A stretch of DNA of 64,000 nt from Scilla litardierei (taxonomy: Eukaryota > Streptophyta > Magnoliopsida > Asparagales > Asparagaceae), in NCBI GenBank assembly GCA_030789695.1, contig CM061142.1, positions 800,473,610-800,537,609 of the forward strand, in the 5' to 3' direction. The first letter of the stretch is position 1, and every line of letters starts with the position of its first letter. The translations under genes and the position numbers were made by a program. The notes beneath the pieces were generated by a model. The model did no database searches. It saw nothing but the letters and a program-made list of their open reading frames with translations, and had not been told where the DNA came from. Positions 52,954 to 63,568 of this stretch are shown piece by piece.

Positions 52954-52970
52954 TGTTATTAGCACGCTCC
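52954..52970 (+). other. Unusual PBS: complement of an internal tRNA-Ile segment
   Basis: TGTTATTAGCACGCTCC follows the LTR directly. Its complement contains CGTGCTAATAAC, which as I recall is the anticodon arm of plant tRNA-Ile(AAU). See the matching site in the 32683 element. Confidence 0.5.
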
Positions 52971-53279
52971 AATCAACTCAGAGTTTTTGCGACGATTTTT
53001 GGCGGACGAAGAACGATTCATCAGATCAATCGTAGGCATCTCAACTGTCGCTAGATCTGACAGACAGATCTAGAGGTAATAAATCAAAACTTAATCTAAA
53101 CCTATTTGCTTCAAAAATACGTTTAGATCTGAAATTGTATGGGAAAAAAATCGATGTTTTACGATAAAAATCAAATTTTTACGACAAAAAACATTGATTA
53201 TAAAAATAAAAATTGGATTTTAAAATAAAAATCATATTTTTACTGATAAAGGAATATGATTTCTCAAAAACTAGCGTGG

Positions 53280-53640
53280 GTTTTTGCTGCCCCGAAGGCG
53301 GGGATCCCGGCCCCGACGGACAGCAAACCCCCTGCGCCTTTCCCTTTTCCGCAGGGGGCTCCGTAGCCCTGAAGGCGGTGCCCTCATGCGCCACTGTCTT
53401 CCGCCGGAAAAAGGGGGGCCCAGGCCCTAATGGCCGGGCCACCCCCCAAAAGCCCCCCCAAGCCCCCCCGCATGTCTTTCGCCTGGAACGGGGGGACCCC
53501 GGCCTTGATGGCCGGGCCACTCACCACCCACCCCCCGCCAGCTTACCACTGGAAAAGGGGGGCCCGACCCTGATGCCCGGCCACCCACTACCGCAACCGC
53601 GCCTTGTTCCCCATCGAAGAGGGGCTCCTCACGCGCTCAA
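53280..53640 (+). repeat. GC-rich hairpin block in the Copia leader
   Basis: Repeated modules such as CCGGCCTTGATGGCCGGGCCAC and CCCTGAAGGCGG, with several hairpins. Its position after the PBS is like that of the block at 33160, but the sequence is unrelated. Confidence 0.75.
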
Positions 53641-54282
53641 AACCCTAGCTGAGGTTTTTCACGGCCATGAAGGTCGCCACCGCGTCCTCGTGCACCTTTT
53701 GCGGCTCTGACGGCTGTCGCCGCGCTAATCACGCGAAAACTAATCAGGATTTTGGGACGGCCATGAATGGCAGGGGCTACAAAAGTCTATACGGGGTTTT
53801 CGGGACGTATACTAAATTCTTGATTGTCCACTTTATTTTTTGTCCATTCTATGCATGTGACACAAAATTAATGCATGAAGCATATTTAAATGTCTGTGAT
53901 GCAAATTTTATATGCTTGATGCATATTTAATATCTATGATGTATATTATTCGATTTGTTGTGGTTGTGGATCGACTAGTTTGTCACCGTTTTACTTTCCT
54001 CACATTTTTTCGTTTTGAGCGAAAATGTAATGAGGATTATTTTGTAAATAACCAAGGCGGTGACACATCCCATGAAGACGGAAACCAACTTGCTAGGAGA
54101 TGGGGCCCACAGGGTTCCCAGGTTGTACTTTTCTCTTTATTCTTTTTGGGACTGTATATGGACTTTGGGATGTACTTTTGAATGGTGACTAGCCGATCCA
54201 CGCAACAAGCTTATATGTCTAGTTTGCATAATTGATTAGCTCAAAAATATTTAATTCTTACTAATTTAACTACTTAGATAAA

Positions 54283-54954
54283 ATGACCAAGATAGTGAGT
54301 GTTGATTTCGACGTCCTGGATGCTACTGGCAAAAACTACTTGAGTTGGCAACTAGACATAAAGTTCCACTTGCGCTCACAGGACTTTAATCTTGGTATCA
54401 CTGTTGATGATAAAGTAAGTGATATAGATAAGATGAAAGTCATTATCTATATCAGACGCCACATAGACCGGATCCTGAAGGCCAAATACTTGACAGTGGA
54501 AGACTCATATGAGTTATGGACTGCACTCGAGGAGCGGTATAAACATAAAAAAGAAGTTATCCTTCATCGAGCATGTTTTGAATGGGAAAATCTTCAACTT
54601 CAGGACTTCAAGTCCAAAGTCGAGTATAACTCGGCGTTGTTTAGTATCACCTCACGACTGAAGTTGTGTGGTGAAGAAGTCACAGAGACGTGCATGCTGG
54701 AGAAAACTTTCACATCCTTCCATGAGAAGGATGTCATCCTCATGCAACAATATCGTGAACGTAAATTCATGAAATACTCAGAGATCCTCTCCTGCCTTCT
54801 GATGGTAGAACAAAACAAAGAACTCTTACTGACCACACATTACTTGTGCTCTGCTGGCACTGCTCTTGCCTCAGAGGCACACACAGTTTCTTTCCAGAAG
54901 CAGAAGATCAAGCATAAGGGTAAACCGCCGAAGTGTAAATCAATGAAGAAGTAG
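54283..54954 (+). CDS. Copia Gag, truncated before the knuckle
   Basis: 223 residues from MTKIVSVDFDVLDATGK, closely parallel to the Gag at 34777 (YLSWQLDIKFHL, ELWTALEERYKHKKEV, FHEKDVILMQQYRERKF). The frame ends at TAG 54952 in the basic stretch (CKSMKK). A degraded knuckle-like piece (CHRCVMTG) is visible further on near 55065. It would be the particle-forming protein. It stays open although pol of the same element is ruined. Confidence 0.8.
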   Translation: MTKIVSVDFDVLDATGKNYLSWQLDIKFHLRSQDFNLGITVDDKVSDIDKMKVIIYIRRHIDRILKAKYLTVEDSYELWTALEERYKHKKEVILHRACFEWENLQLQDFKSKVEYNSALFSITSRLKLCGEEVTETCMLEKTFTSFHEKDVILMQQYRERKFMKYSEILSCLLMVEQNKELLLTTHYLCSAGTALASEAHTVSFQKQKIKHKGKPPKCKSMKK

Positions 54955-55429
54955 GCGAGAGGTCCCCCACAACACAACAATAATGAGGGGAAGAAGAAAT
55001 TTACGTGAAGGAGGCAGAACACTGAACAAACATCTGCTCACAAGAAAGACTGGAAAGGTAAATGACACCGATGTGTCATGACTGGACAGACCAGGATGTC
55101 ATACTCCATGCCACCTTCAAGAATTGTATCTAGCAAGCCTAAAGTCTACTGCTGAGACAAATCTAGTGGAGAATCAAGTCAAGGCTCTAACTCGGTTCAC
55201 TACCGAGGACTTTACAGATGAAGACCTCGTAGATTGATGCCCTATTTTATCTATTTTGTACAAATGTAATATAAACAATTGCTCTTTACATTATAACTGA
55301 TTTTGCTGGCATGTATTCCTTTTAGAAAATGTCATGAATAAATAATATTATTGTGTTTTATGATTAATAATGCATTGCATTACTGCAAAATTTATGCTTA
55401 GTTTTTAGCATCTGTAATATAATATGCGC

Positions 55430-58400
55430 CCTATTATTTGTGGATAACACAATTATCCATATTAACACCTCAAGACGTATGCTATCAATAGCATTTTACC
55501 CTTATAATAGTCCAGTAGAAAACTATTTTGGGACGTCTGACTTGAGATTTAGACATTACAAACCTAAATATTCTATATGAGGATGCCCAGTACTCTCTGA
55601 AAAAGATATTTGTCAAAACAAAATCCATACTGAATGACTCGAGAAATAATGTCCTAAAGACCATACTTGAGCATTCAAATGGACCTTGAAAAGTCATATA
55701 AAAATTTGAAAAGGGGAAGCAAATGGAACACCTGAAGTACACAGAATCGTCCAAGTTTTAACTTTGGTACGGCATAATATGCCACCCTGGATCGGTGATG
55801 ATGCAATACATCACATCCCAATCCTATAGTCATAACTTGAAGAACACGAAGATCTTCATAAGGGTGAGCTTTCATTGTCCCATTTAAAGGGGAAAATGAT
55901 TACGAGATCATCTCCATTACAGGTGGACATTGACTCTCAAGACTTCCTGAAATATAATTGTTTACAAAATCTATCATAATAAGACCTTTAGGTCTCTTGA
56001 GAGTAGTTGAGCGATAAAAGTGGACTTATCCACTCTCTACAAAGGACCGATGAATTACCTTATAGTACTCATCCATATATCCTCTAAAAATGGTCATAAC
56101 AATCCTATTATCCAATCGCAGTTCGGCATTTTCAAAGCAAAGAGGACAAATTATTAAATGGCGGGTAAATTGGATATTACTCAGAAATCAACAATAATTT
56201 GCAAACTGGAATAAAATTGAACACCCTGAAGATTGTGTTCACACCAAAAAATGGGTCATGTGAGTAAATCATTCAAACAGATTACGCATCCGTTAAAAAT
56301 CCAGTTGCTGGTGACTGCATGGGGATATGCAATTACATTGCAGACCATCAAAAAGCCACCTAAGAACCTATTTATCAGGGCCTGATCACACCATATAAAT
56401 ATTTCTCAAGAACTCCAAACGGAGGAGGCGTTTAAAGCACATCTTATAGATTGTGCCTTAATAGGTCCACATCCCATCTCACCAATATAAACCATCAAAA
56501 TGCACTCCAAACAGGGGAAGCATTTAAAAGCACATCTCATAAGATTGTGCAGTGATGTGCCCTCATTTAAAGATTCGGTAATGACGATGAGATCATGAAG
56601 ATCCTTCACATTCAAAACTCTTTAATTTCCCAGTACTAGGTTCAACTTAGATGTCACAATCATCCTTGAGATTAGATCTTAGTTGACCATATTAGAATAT
56701 CAAAATCTATGATCCGAGAATTATGAATTATGATGAGATCCTGAAGATCTTCCACAATTATGAAACTGTTAAAAATTCATGGGGAATTCACATAAAAATA
56801 CCCTAATGTTTGAGGGCGTTTTCATATTAATACCCTGAACTTTTATGTAGTACAAATCTATACCTTTCCGTCTGTTTTGGCTAACGGCGTTAAATTATTC
56901 CCGTTTTGCCCTTGCACCAAAACAAAAAAAATACCCTAATGTTTTGGGATAGTTTCAAACAAGTACACTCCACCGACTGAGGGGGCGGCAGTGGGGGGAG
57001 GGGGGCGGCGTCCACGGGGCGCCGTCCCCCCGCCCCCTTCTCCACCGAAAACATGTGGAGCCGTAGGGGTTGGTGGGTATTAATATGAAATGTACATTAA
57101 ACGTTAGGGTATTTACTGAAGACTGACGTTGATGGGTATAATCGTCCAAATTTCAGTAATTTGGATGGAAAATTAAAAACAGGTATCAAGTTAAAACCGG
57201 CGTATAACGTTTGGGTATAAATTTGTACAACTTAAAAATTCAGGGTATTAACATGAAAACGCCCCCAAACGTTAGGGTATTTTTATGTGAATTCCCCAAA
57301 ATTCATCAGACATAGTAGTTAACAATCTGAATATTGTCAAAATCACATATCACTGCTGCTAAAAATCCAGCTAGGATTGACATACCAAAAATGATGTATG
57401 CAATCCTCCAGCAGCAGAAGTGAATATCCTCAATGAAGAGAGGACAGAACCACGAGACTGTAAATAGAGGAAAACTCATGGAGACCTTAAAACAATACCA
57501 CCATAAGAAAGTGAGTGCATCTGCATATCCTCTCCTTTTCCAGACCTCCAAAAGAGGAAATTCTGGAATAAAATGAAACATAAATGAATAATGTACATAC
57601 TTGGGGAGGTGATTGAATAAAAAACACACTTGTCGACAATTATTTCACGATTCATTTTGCTATTTAAATGATAGTAATCGATCCACACTCTGTTGCTAAA
57701 AAGCAAACGTGATTGGCCAAAAGTGTGGAACGAGGCAAAAATAAGTTGAGCTGGACTTACTTACGAAACATGAAGTGTTTGGACCTGAAGTCTTGATATC
57801 AAAAGGTATCAAACCTGTGGAAATAGTGAGTATTGTATAAAATATAAAAAATTCATATACTATAAGGTATAACCTATAGCTTAGAGGTTTCTTTTCACTG
57901 AAATCAGTAAGTAATAAAGTAAGATGAGCTTGACTCACTTATGAAACATAAATAATGCATCAAACTCCCTGGTTATAGTTGTGAAACCCTCACAATTGCC
58001 AAACGAAATTGTGGATATGCTGCTTTGGATATTGTGACGGCATACCCCTAAGGATTAATTCCTAATTTCATTAATTGCTTGAATAGACTTTGTTACGTCT
58101 ATTCTTTGAGATACAATAAAATGCAATCAATAAAGAAAATGTTTTGAGAAAAATCGAATCTCATCGGATCTCCTGAAGAAAAAACTGAAATATCTATTTA
58201 AGCCTAATACGATATGCAAGACCTGGGCAAAAATAAATACATGTCTTGGCTTACAGACTTATCATTCTGGAGATGAAAACATCATCCAACAGATGAAAAC
58301 ATCTTCCAGCAGATGAAAGCATCATCCAACAGATGAAAATCATATGACACTAGACTTCATACACCTGAAGTTGATGAAGAAACATTGCCCATTGTTATCC

Positions 58401-58990
58401 ACTAAATACACCCCTAGGTTGTATGGATTTACATAAGGACCCCTTCCGTCCACTGGAAGAAATGGAGGAAATACTAGGTCCCGAAATACCTTACCGAAGA
58501 ACTTCTTTATCTGGCAAAACTACACGCGTTCTGATATAGCGTTAGCAGGAAAACTGTTAGCCACATACAGTGCAGCGCCTGTAGCGTGCCACTAGACCGG
58601 ACTTACGCATCTTCTGCGCTACCTCCAAAGGTCAACATTATAAAGGATCATCCTCCAAGTTAAATGTATTTGCAGATGCAGGTAATATATCATCGCGATG
58701 ACCACAACGAAAGAATGGCCACCTCCTGGAGATCTGCAAAGCATGCAACTAAGGCAACATCATCTTACCATTTCGAGAAGCTCACCATCAAAGAAGCAAA
58801 TCAAGAGTGTGTAGTTATGCCCTGAAGTACCTCACAGACCATTGACGACTGGATCAAAGACTAGAAAATGAAGCTATCTACCAAGTTCGCAGACAATGCC
58901 ACTTTCCTAGCTCAACCTGGAGGAAGCTACATCAAAGGCGATGAGACAAAACACACCTCTCCAAAGCTCCTTTGGATTTAATAGCTGACA
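55430..58990 (+). pseudogene. Copia Pol remnants, heavily decayed
   Basis: Pieces can be matched to the 32683 element by order: a protease-like CCCTATTATTTGTGGATAAC (55427), integrase-like remnants near 55720-56300, RT-like near 58140-58260 (AATCTCATCGGATCTCCTGA), and RNase H-like near 58470-58800. No frame longer than about 100 codons survives. The MITE at 56781-57297 interrupts it. Confidence 0.65.
56781..57297. mobile_element. Mutator-type MITE with 9-bp target duplication
   Basis: 517 bp with terminal inverted repeats starting GGGGAATTCACATAAAAATA and ending in the reverse complement. The arms match over about 60 bp with few changes. It is flanked by the perfect 9-bp duplication AAAATTCAT (56772-56780 and 57298-57306), the length made by Mutator-type transposases. 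The centre holds a GC-rich hairpin (56985-57050). No coding sequence. Confidence 0.9.
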
Positions 58991-59095
58991 TAAATGATCA
59001 ATACTTGTATTTTGTATTTATTCTCAGAATGTTGTAAATTGGATTGATATATAGATGCTTAGGAGACCTGTAAGCTTGAAGCTTGCACAGAACAT

Positions 59096-59365
59096 GGGGA
59101 GTTAATGAAGAGTTGTACTCTTTTCCTTTAGCTATTGATTTTTCCCACTAGGTTTTCCATAGCCAAAGGTTTTAACGAGGCAACCACATTAACTCTGGAT
59201 TCAGAAGTATCCACCCCTAATGATATCCATAGATCAGGGGAAGTTAAGGAGACTTGTACTCTTTTTCCTTTAGCTATCGGGTTTTCCCATTAGGTTTTCC
59301 ATAGCCAAAGGTTTTAATGAGGCAAAACCTCCTAATTTAGGATCCAGAAGTATCCAAATCCCCAT
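59096..59365 (+). repeat. Tandem duplication at the 3' end of the Copia internal region
   Basis: About 130 bp repeated twice: each has TTGTACTCTTTT, CCTTTAGCTAT, AGGTTTTCCATAGCCAAAGG and AAGTATCCA. This stretch is usual before the 3' LTR of such Copia elements; here it is doubled. Confidence 0.75.
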
Positions 59366-59564
59366 GATACTAATAAGCATTGTGAATCCTGAAGTATTCA
59401 TATGTCGAGCTTACAATGATGGATGGATAAGGGGAAGTGTTATGAATGGGCTTTTGTAGGCCCATAAAAGGCCCATGTAGGTAAGGGTATCCACCACCAT
59501 GTAACCATTTTACTATAAATACAAGGCTACGGGCACAGTAGCCGCCATCCTTCACAACACATTT

Positions 59565-59649
59565 TGGATTTTAAAGGTCTGAATTAGTATCTATTTTGCT
59601 CTGTGGGTGTGTAACACACACATACATATATGTGTATATGTATGTATAC
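59565..59649. other. Short AT-rich spacer with (CA/TG) runs
   Basis: Between two elements. It contains ACACACACATACATATATG-like simple sequence, with no gene. Confidence 0.5.
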
Positions 59650-60543
59650 TGATACGACCCTCCCAAAACCGGCTAAATATGGAACGGGCCGAGCCCATGA
59701 TCCGAGCCCATGGGCCAGGACGGGATTAGGCCCCTGTCTAAAAGCCCCGCGAAGGCCTCGAGCCATGGCGGCCCCAGACTGACGTGGAGGGAACCACTGA
59801 CCATTGTAGGTTGAGGTAACCGATCCCCCGAATGGCGCCCACCTTCATTACCATTCAAGAGCCCCATTACGCCCACCTTATGACCCATCAAGGGACGATC
59901 AAAGCGATGGGTACTTGGGGCGAGATGAAGGGAGGATGAGGGGGACGCGGGCGGTTCAGCCCCTACAAAAGACCCGAAGATTGAAAGACGAAAGGACCAA
60001 AGGCTGAATACTCTACACTCAGGTATTCTTCCTCCAACGACCTTGTCTTCACCTCACAATTCTCCTCCCCAGCCCGGCCTGAGGATTCGTGTATTGGTCC
60101 CCCGTGAACCATACTCGACCCCACCGGGCATCCTTCAGATCATATCTGACTTAGGCATCGGAGGGGACTTGGTCGGAACCAAGGTCCGACCCCCTGACGA
60201 GCTTTCTCGTCCGTGCAGGTCAAGGAGACTTCACCCCGTCGAGGCTACCCTTCGGCGCTTCATCCACCGGAGACGAACGGCCTCGATCCCGAGCTCGCTC
60301 GACTCTTCACTCGAGGAGGCCGTCGTTCTCCCGAAGCTACCCTTCGGGATACCGACACACGGATCTGCGCATTTCGTACCGAGCGAACGTGCTGCTACCC
60401 GATCTCGGAGGACGCACGTGTCTCACGTGACCACGTCGACTTCCGACCCTCTAGACTACCGAACTGTGGGAGAAAACACCCTGAAACATCTGGCGCCGTC
60501 TGTGGGAAAGAAATCTTCACACACGTCATCCACTACAAGCAAC

Positions 60544-62192
60544 ATGGAGCAACACGACAACAGATCCACTCGCCTACCAACCATCCCCGAGAACGGTGGC
60601 TACGTTCCGAACGGAACGAGGCACAGCCGTTCCACAGAGGGAACCGATGACTCACGCTCGGTAACCCACGAACTACTCGACCATCTCACTCAGGAGATGA
60701 ACGCCAACTTTCAGACTCTAGCGAAGGCCATCCAGCAACTCGCGGGCCCGCAACACCCCTTATGGGGGAACCGTGCAGGGTCCACTGACCACTCGGGGCA
60801 GCGCCCCCCCACTCCGCTCAACCGTAGTCATGGCCACGAGGGTGGAGGCTAGAACCGAGAATGTTCACCGACCCCCACTTCTCTTCGAACAAGGGGATCG
60901 GAGGGAACCAGGTGGACCGGGGGCGAATCGATGACGGCTTCTTCCAAACGATCCCGCCCGGTCGGGCGCCAGTCGTCCAGCCGCGCAGCCACCGAAGGGT
61001 GCCGGGGACGAAGTCGGAGCCCGCACCGGAAGAGGCCGAGAAGCCGCGAGGGACGCCACCCCAGAGAGCGCACCCGACAACCTACGCCGATCCCCAGCAG
61101 GGATGGCCACCAAGGGAACCCTCCCCGCATCTCCACCGACCTGCCTAGACAACCCGAGCGCCAGGGCGAGCTGCCAGCCGGCCAGGCTAACCTGGGACCT
61201 ATGGCGATCGACCACTGCCCGTTATCAAGAAGCATCACCGAAGCACGGGTGCCCTCCAGGTTCAAAGTGCTAGCCCTGGAGAAGTACGACGACTCGGGGG
61301 ACCCCGAGGAACATGTTCTGGACTACACATGGATCATGAGGTTCCAGGGGGGCTGACGACACTCTGCTCTGCCGCGGCTTCTACACCACTCTCAAGAAGT
61401 CCAACCGGGACTGGTACAATAGCCTCCCTGACCAGTCCATCAACAACTTCTAGGACCTATCCCGGATGTTCTGCCAATAATTTATGGCCAGACAGCAGAG
61501 GAAGCCGGGCTCGGACCTCCTGTTTAACGTGATACAGAGGCCGGGCGAGACTCTGATGGCCTACATGAAGCGCTTCAACGCCCAGAAGCTGAACGTCGAG
61601 AGTTGCCCCGAATTGGTCGTAACAACGGCCCTAAAGAAGGGGCTCCGACATATGGGACTCAAGAAGAACCTACACAATGACCCCCGAAGGACCTCGTCGA
61701 GGTCATAAATCGGGTGGAACGGTTCATGGTGACCGAAGAGGCCTTGGCTGCGGAAGAAGGGGGTCCGTCGACGGGGACCAAGCGGAACTCCAAGCGTGAC
61801 GAAAGCGAGCGTCGCGAGCCGAAGTATCACAGGCAGGAGAAAAAGCCAAGAGGGAAACATCGCAGAGGGGAATCGTCGCCCACCAAGCTAAACGTGACTC
61901 AGGACGCCATCTTGACACAGACTCAGAAGGATGGCCACATCAACAAGCCGCCCCAAAGATGAAGGGCGGCCGAAGAGATGAGGAAAAATACTGCAGGAAC
62001 CACAAGGACAACGGCCATGCCACCGACGACTGCTGGCACCTGAAGAAGGACATCAACCAACTGATCAGCCGAGAGCACCTGAAGAATTTTGTCGATGCCT
62101 CAAAGGCAACCCCCAGGGAGGGCACGTCAAGGCAAATGGACAAGGGGCAGAAAGTGAACGTCGTCCAGACCCCTCTGCGTGTAATCGAGTGA
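60544..62192 (+). pseudogene. Tat-like Gag, frameshifted
   Basis: It starts at ATG 60544 (MEQHDNRSTRL). The frame runs to 60852, shifts, and is found again at about 60931-61356 (VLALEKYDDSGDPEEHVLDY). The capsid core follows in other frames (FNVIQRPGETLMAYMKRFN near 61520), then a basic region, and a zinc-finger-like motif YCRNHKDNGHATDDCWHLKK near 62000 followed by DINQLISREHLKNFV, the usual Tat Gag end. At least four frame changes or stops. Pol does not follow. Confidence 0.75.
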
Positions 62193-62375
62193 GGAGGTGG
62201 GCCAATCGACCGTGGCCCCCCTCCCGGACAAGCTTTGCACGCCCACTGTTATCTTCCCTGCTTTTCTGTATTCCTTTCCGAATGTATCCCCAGTTTTTAT
62301 TTTCAAGAATGAAGTGCAAGATCACACCAACAACTACATGTCTATCGAGATCTGACTCAACACTCCGCTGTGTCG

Positions 62376-62598
62376 AACCTCCTGGAGCGACCGTCAGGCT
62401 GGGGGTAACTCTCGCAGCAGGCCGATCACTCAGATCGGCCGTAAGGCTGGGCAACTCCCCCAGCAGGCCGATCACTCGATCGACCGTAAGGCTGTGGGCA
62501 ACTCCCCCAGAAGGCCAATCACTCGATTCGGCCGTAAGGCTGTGGGTAACTCCCTCAGCAGACCGATCACTTGATCGACCGTGAGGCTGGGGGCAACT
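62376..62598 (+). repeat. 47-48-bp tandem repeat, about 4.5 copies
   Basis: Starts of AGGCTG at 62396, 62444, 62489, 62537 and 62584. Each unit holds GGCAACTCCCCCAGCAGG and CCGATCACTCGATCGACCG, the latter partly palindromic. Confidence 0.85.
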
Positions 62599-62790
62599 TG
62601 TTGGATATGGAAGACGTTTGTACACCCTTGTGGGGGATGTACGAGGGAATACGGACCTCGAACGTCGCGTACACGAAGTCGTGTACAAAGGGAATCTGTT
62701 CCCTTGCGGAGAGGATCTCTGGATGAGTGTGAAAGTCGCATTATATATGCATAAGTGCATGCGACATATGGCTTATAAAGGGGGAATATC

Positions 62791-62888
62791 TTAAGCTTAT
62801 GTTGTACCATGCATATGGTACAACTTAAGCTTATAATGTGCCATGTATCATGGTACACCTTAATTAAGTTGTTCCAAAGGAACAACTT
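62791..62888. repeat. Three consecutive hairpins in LTR U3
   Basis: Palindromes GTTGTACCAT-gcat-ATGGTACAAC (inside 62791-62833), GTGCCAT-gtatc-ATGGTACAC (62838-62858) and AAGTTGTTCC-aaa-GGAACAACTT (62866-62888). They end 26 bp before the TATA box. Confidence 0.88.
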
Positions 62889-63568
62889 ACCCTAAAATAA
62901 CTACCTTGGGGGCTATAAATAAGACCCAAGGGTAAGCCATTTCTTACACCTTTTGCATGAAATTCATGCATGCAACTTCATCCTAGCGAAGCTCTGCAGA
63001 AATCCTTTCTCTTCCTCTTTCCAAGTTCTTAATCTAAAATAGAGATTTAGATTGTGGATTAGTAGCCTTACTCTGTTCGTGAGAAGACTCGATCCGTCGT
63101 GGCGAATCCGAAGGCAAAGTTCCGAGACTACCGTTCCGCATACGCAAGCGTAAGTCTCCACTTTAATTATCGATCCTAACTCTGTTTTGGCAGGATCCTA
63201 CATTGGTATCGGAGCCATATGGGTTCGCCCCGGTCAAACCACCGCCCCGTCGAAACTATGAACGAGTCGTTGTCTTTTTCACGAATGGGTCTCCTACTAT
63301 TACGGATATAGTAGGAACGCTTCGTGACGGAGAGAACGCAGCGGTTGTTCTTTTCACGTTAGGGTCTCCTATCATTACGGATATGGTAGGAACTCTCCGT
63401 GACGGGAAGAACCGACCGTTCACGTAGTATGTTATTTTTCATTTTTGGCACACGGCCATTAGGAAATAACTAATTTCTCGACGAACGGGTGCTTCATCGA
63501 CGAACGGGTGCTTCATCGAGGAAGATGATGGTAGTTATTTCCATCAGGTAAGAGGAAATTTGGTGCAT

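Larger units (their letters stand above)
52831..59559 (+). mobile_element. Complete but decayed short-LTR Copia element
   Basis: The 5' LTR is 52831-52953 (123 bp) and the 3' LTR 59438-59559 (122 bp), both TGTTATGAA to CACAACA or CGCAACA. The target duplication CATTT is at 52826-52830 and 59560-59564. Gag is still open, while pol is reduced to scattered remnants. A PPT-like GGATAAGGGGAAG precedes the 3' LTR. It is related to the element at 32683. Confidence 0.88.
59650..62598 (+). mobile_element. Tat-like Gypsy element: LTR, gag, 3' tandem repeats, no pol
   Basis: The 5' LTR is 59650-60488 (839 bp, TGATACGACC to CTGAAACA), followed by the PBS TGGCGCCGTCTGTGGGAA at 60491-60508, typical of Tat-type elements. 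Gag remnants span 60544-62192. Then, without protease, RT or integrase, comes a tandem-repeat block (62376-62598) of the type found near the 3' end of Tat elements. No 3' LTR is seen; the next element starts at 62599. It is a pol-deleted or non-autonomous copy. Confidence 0.78.
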
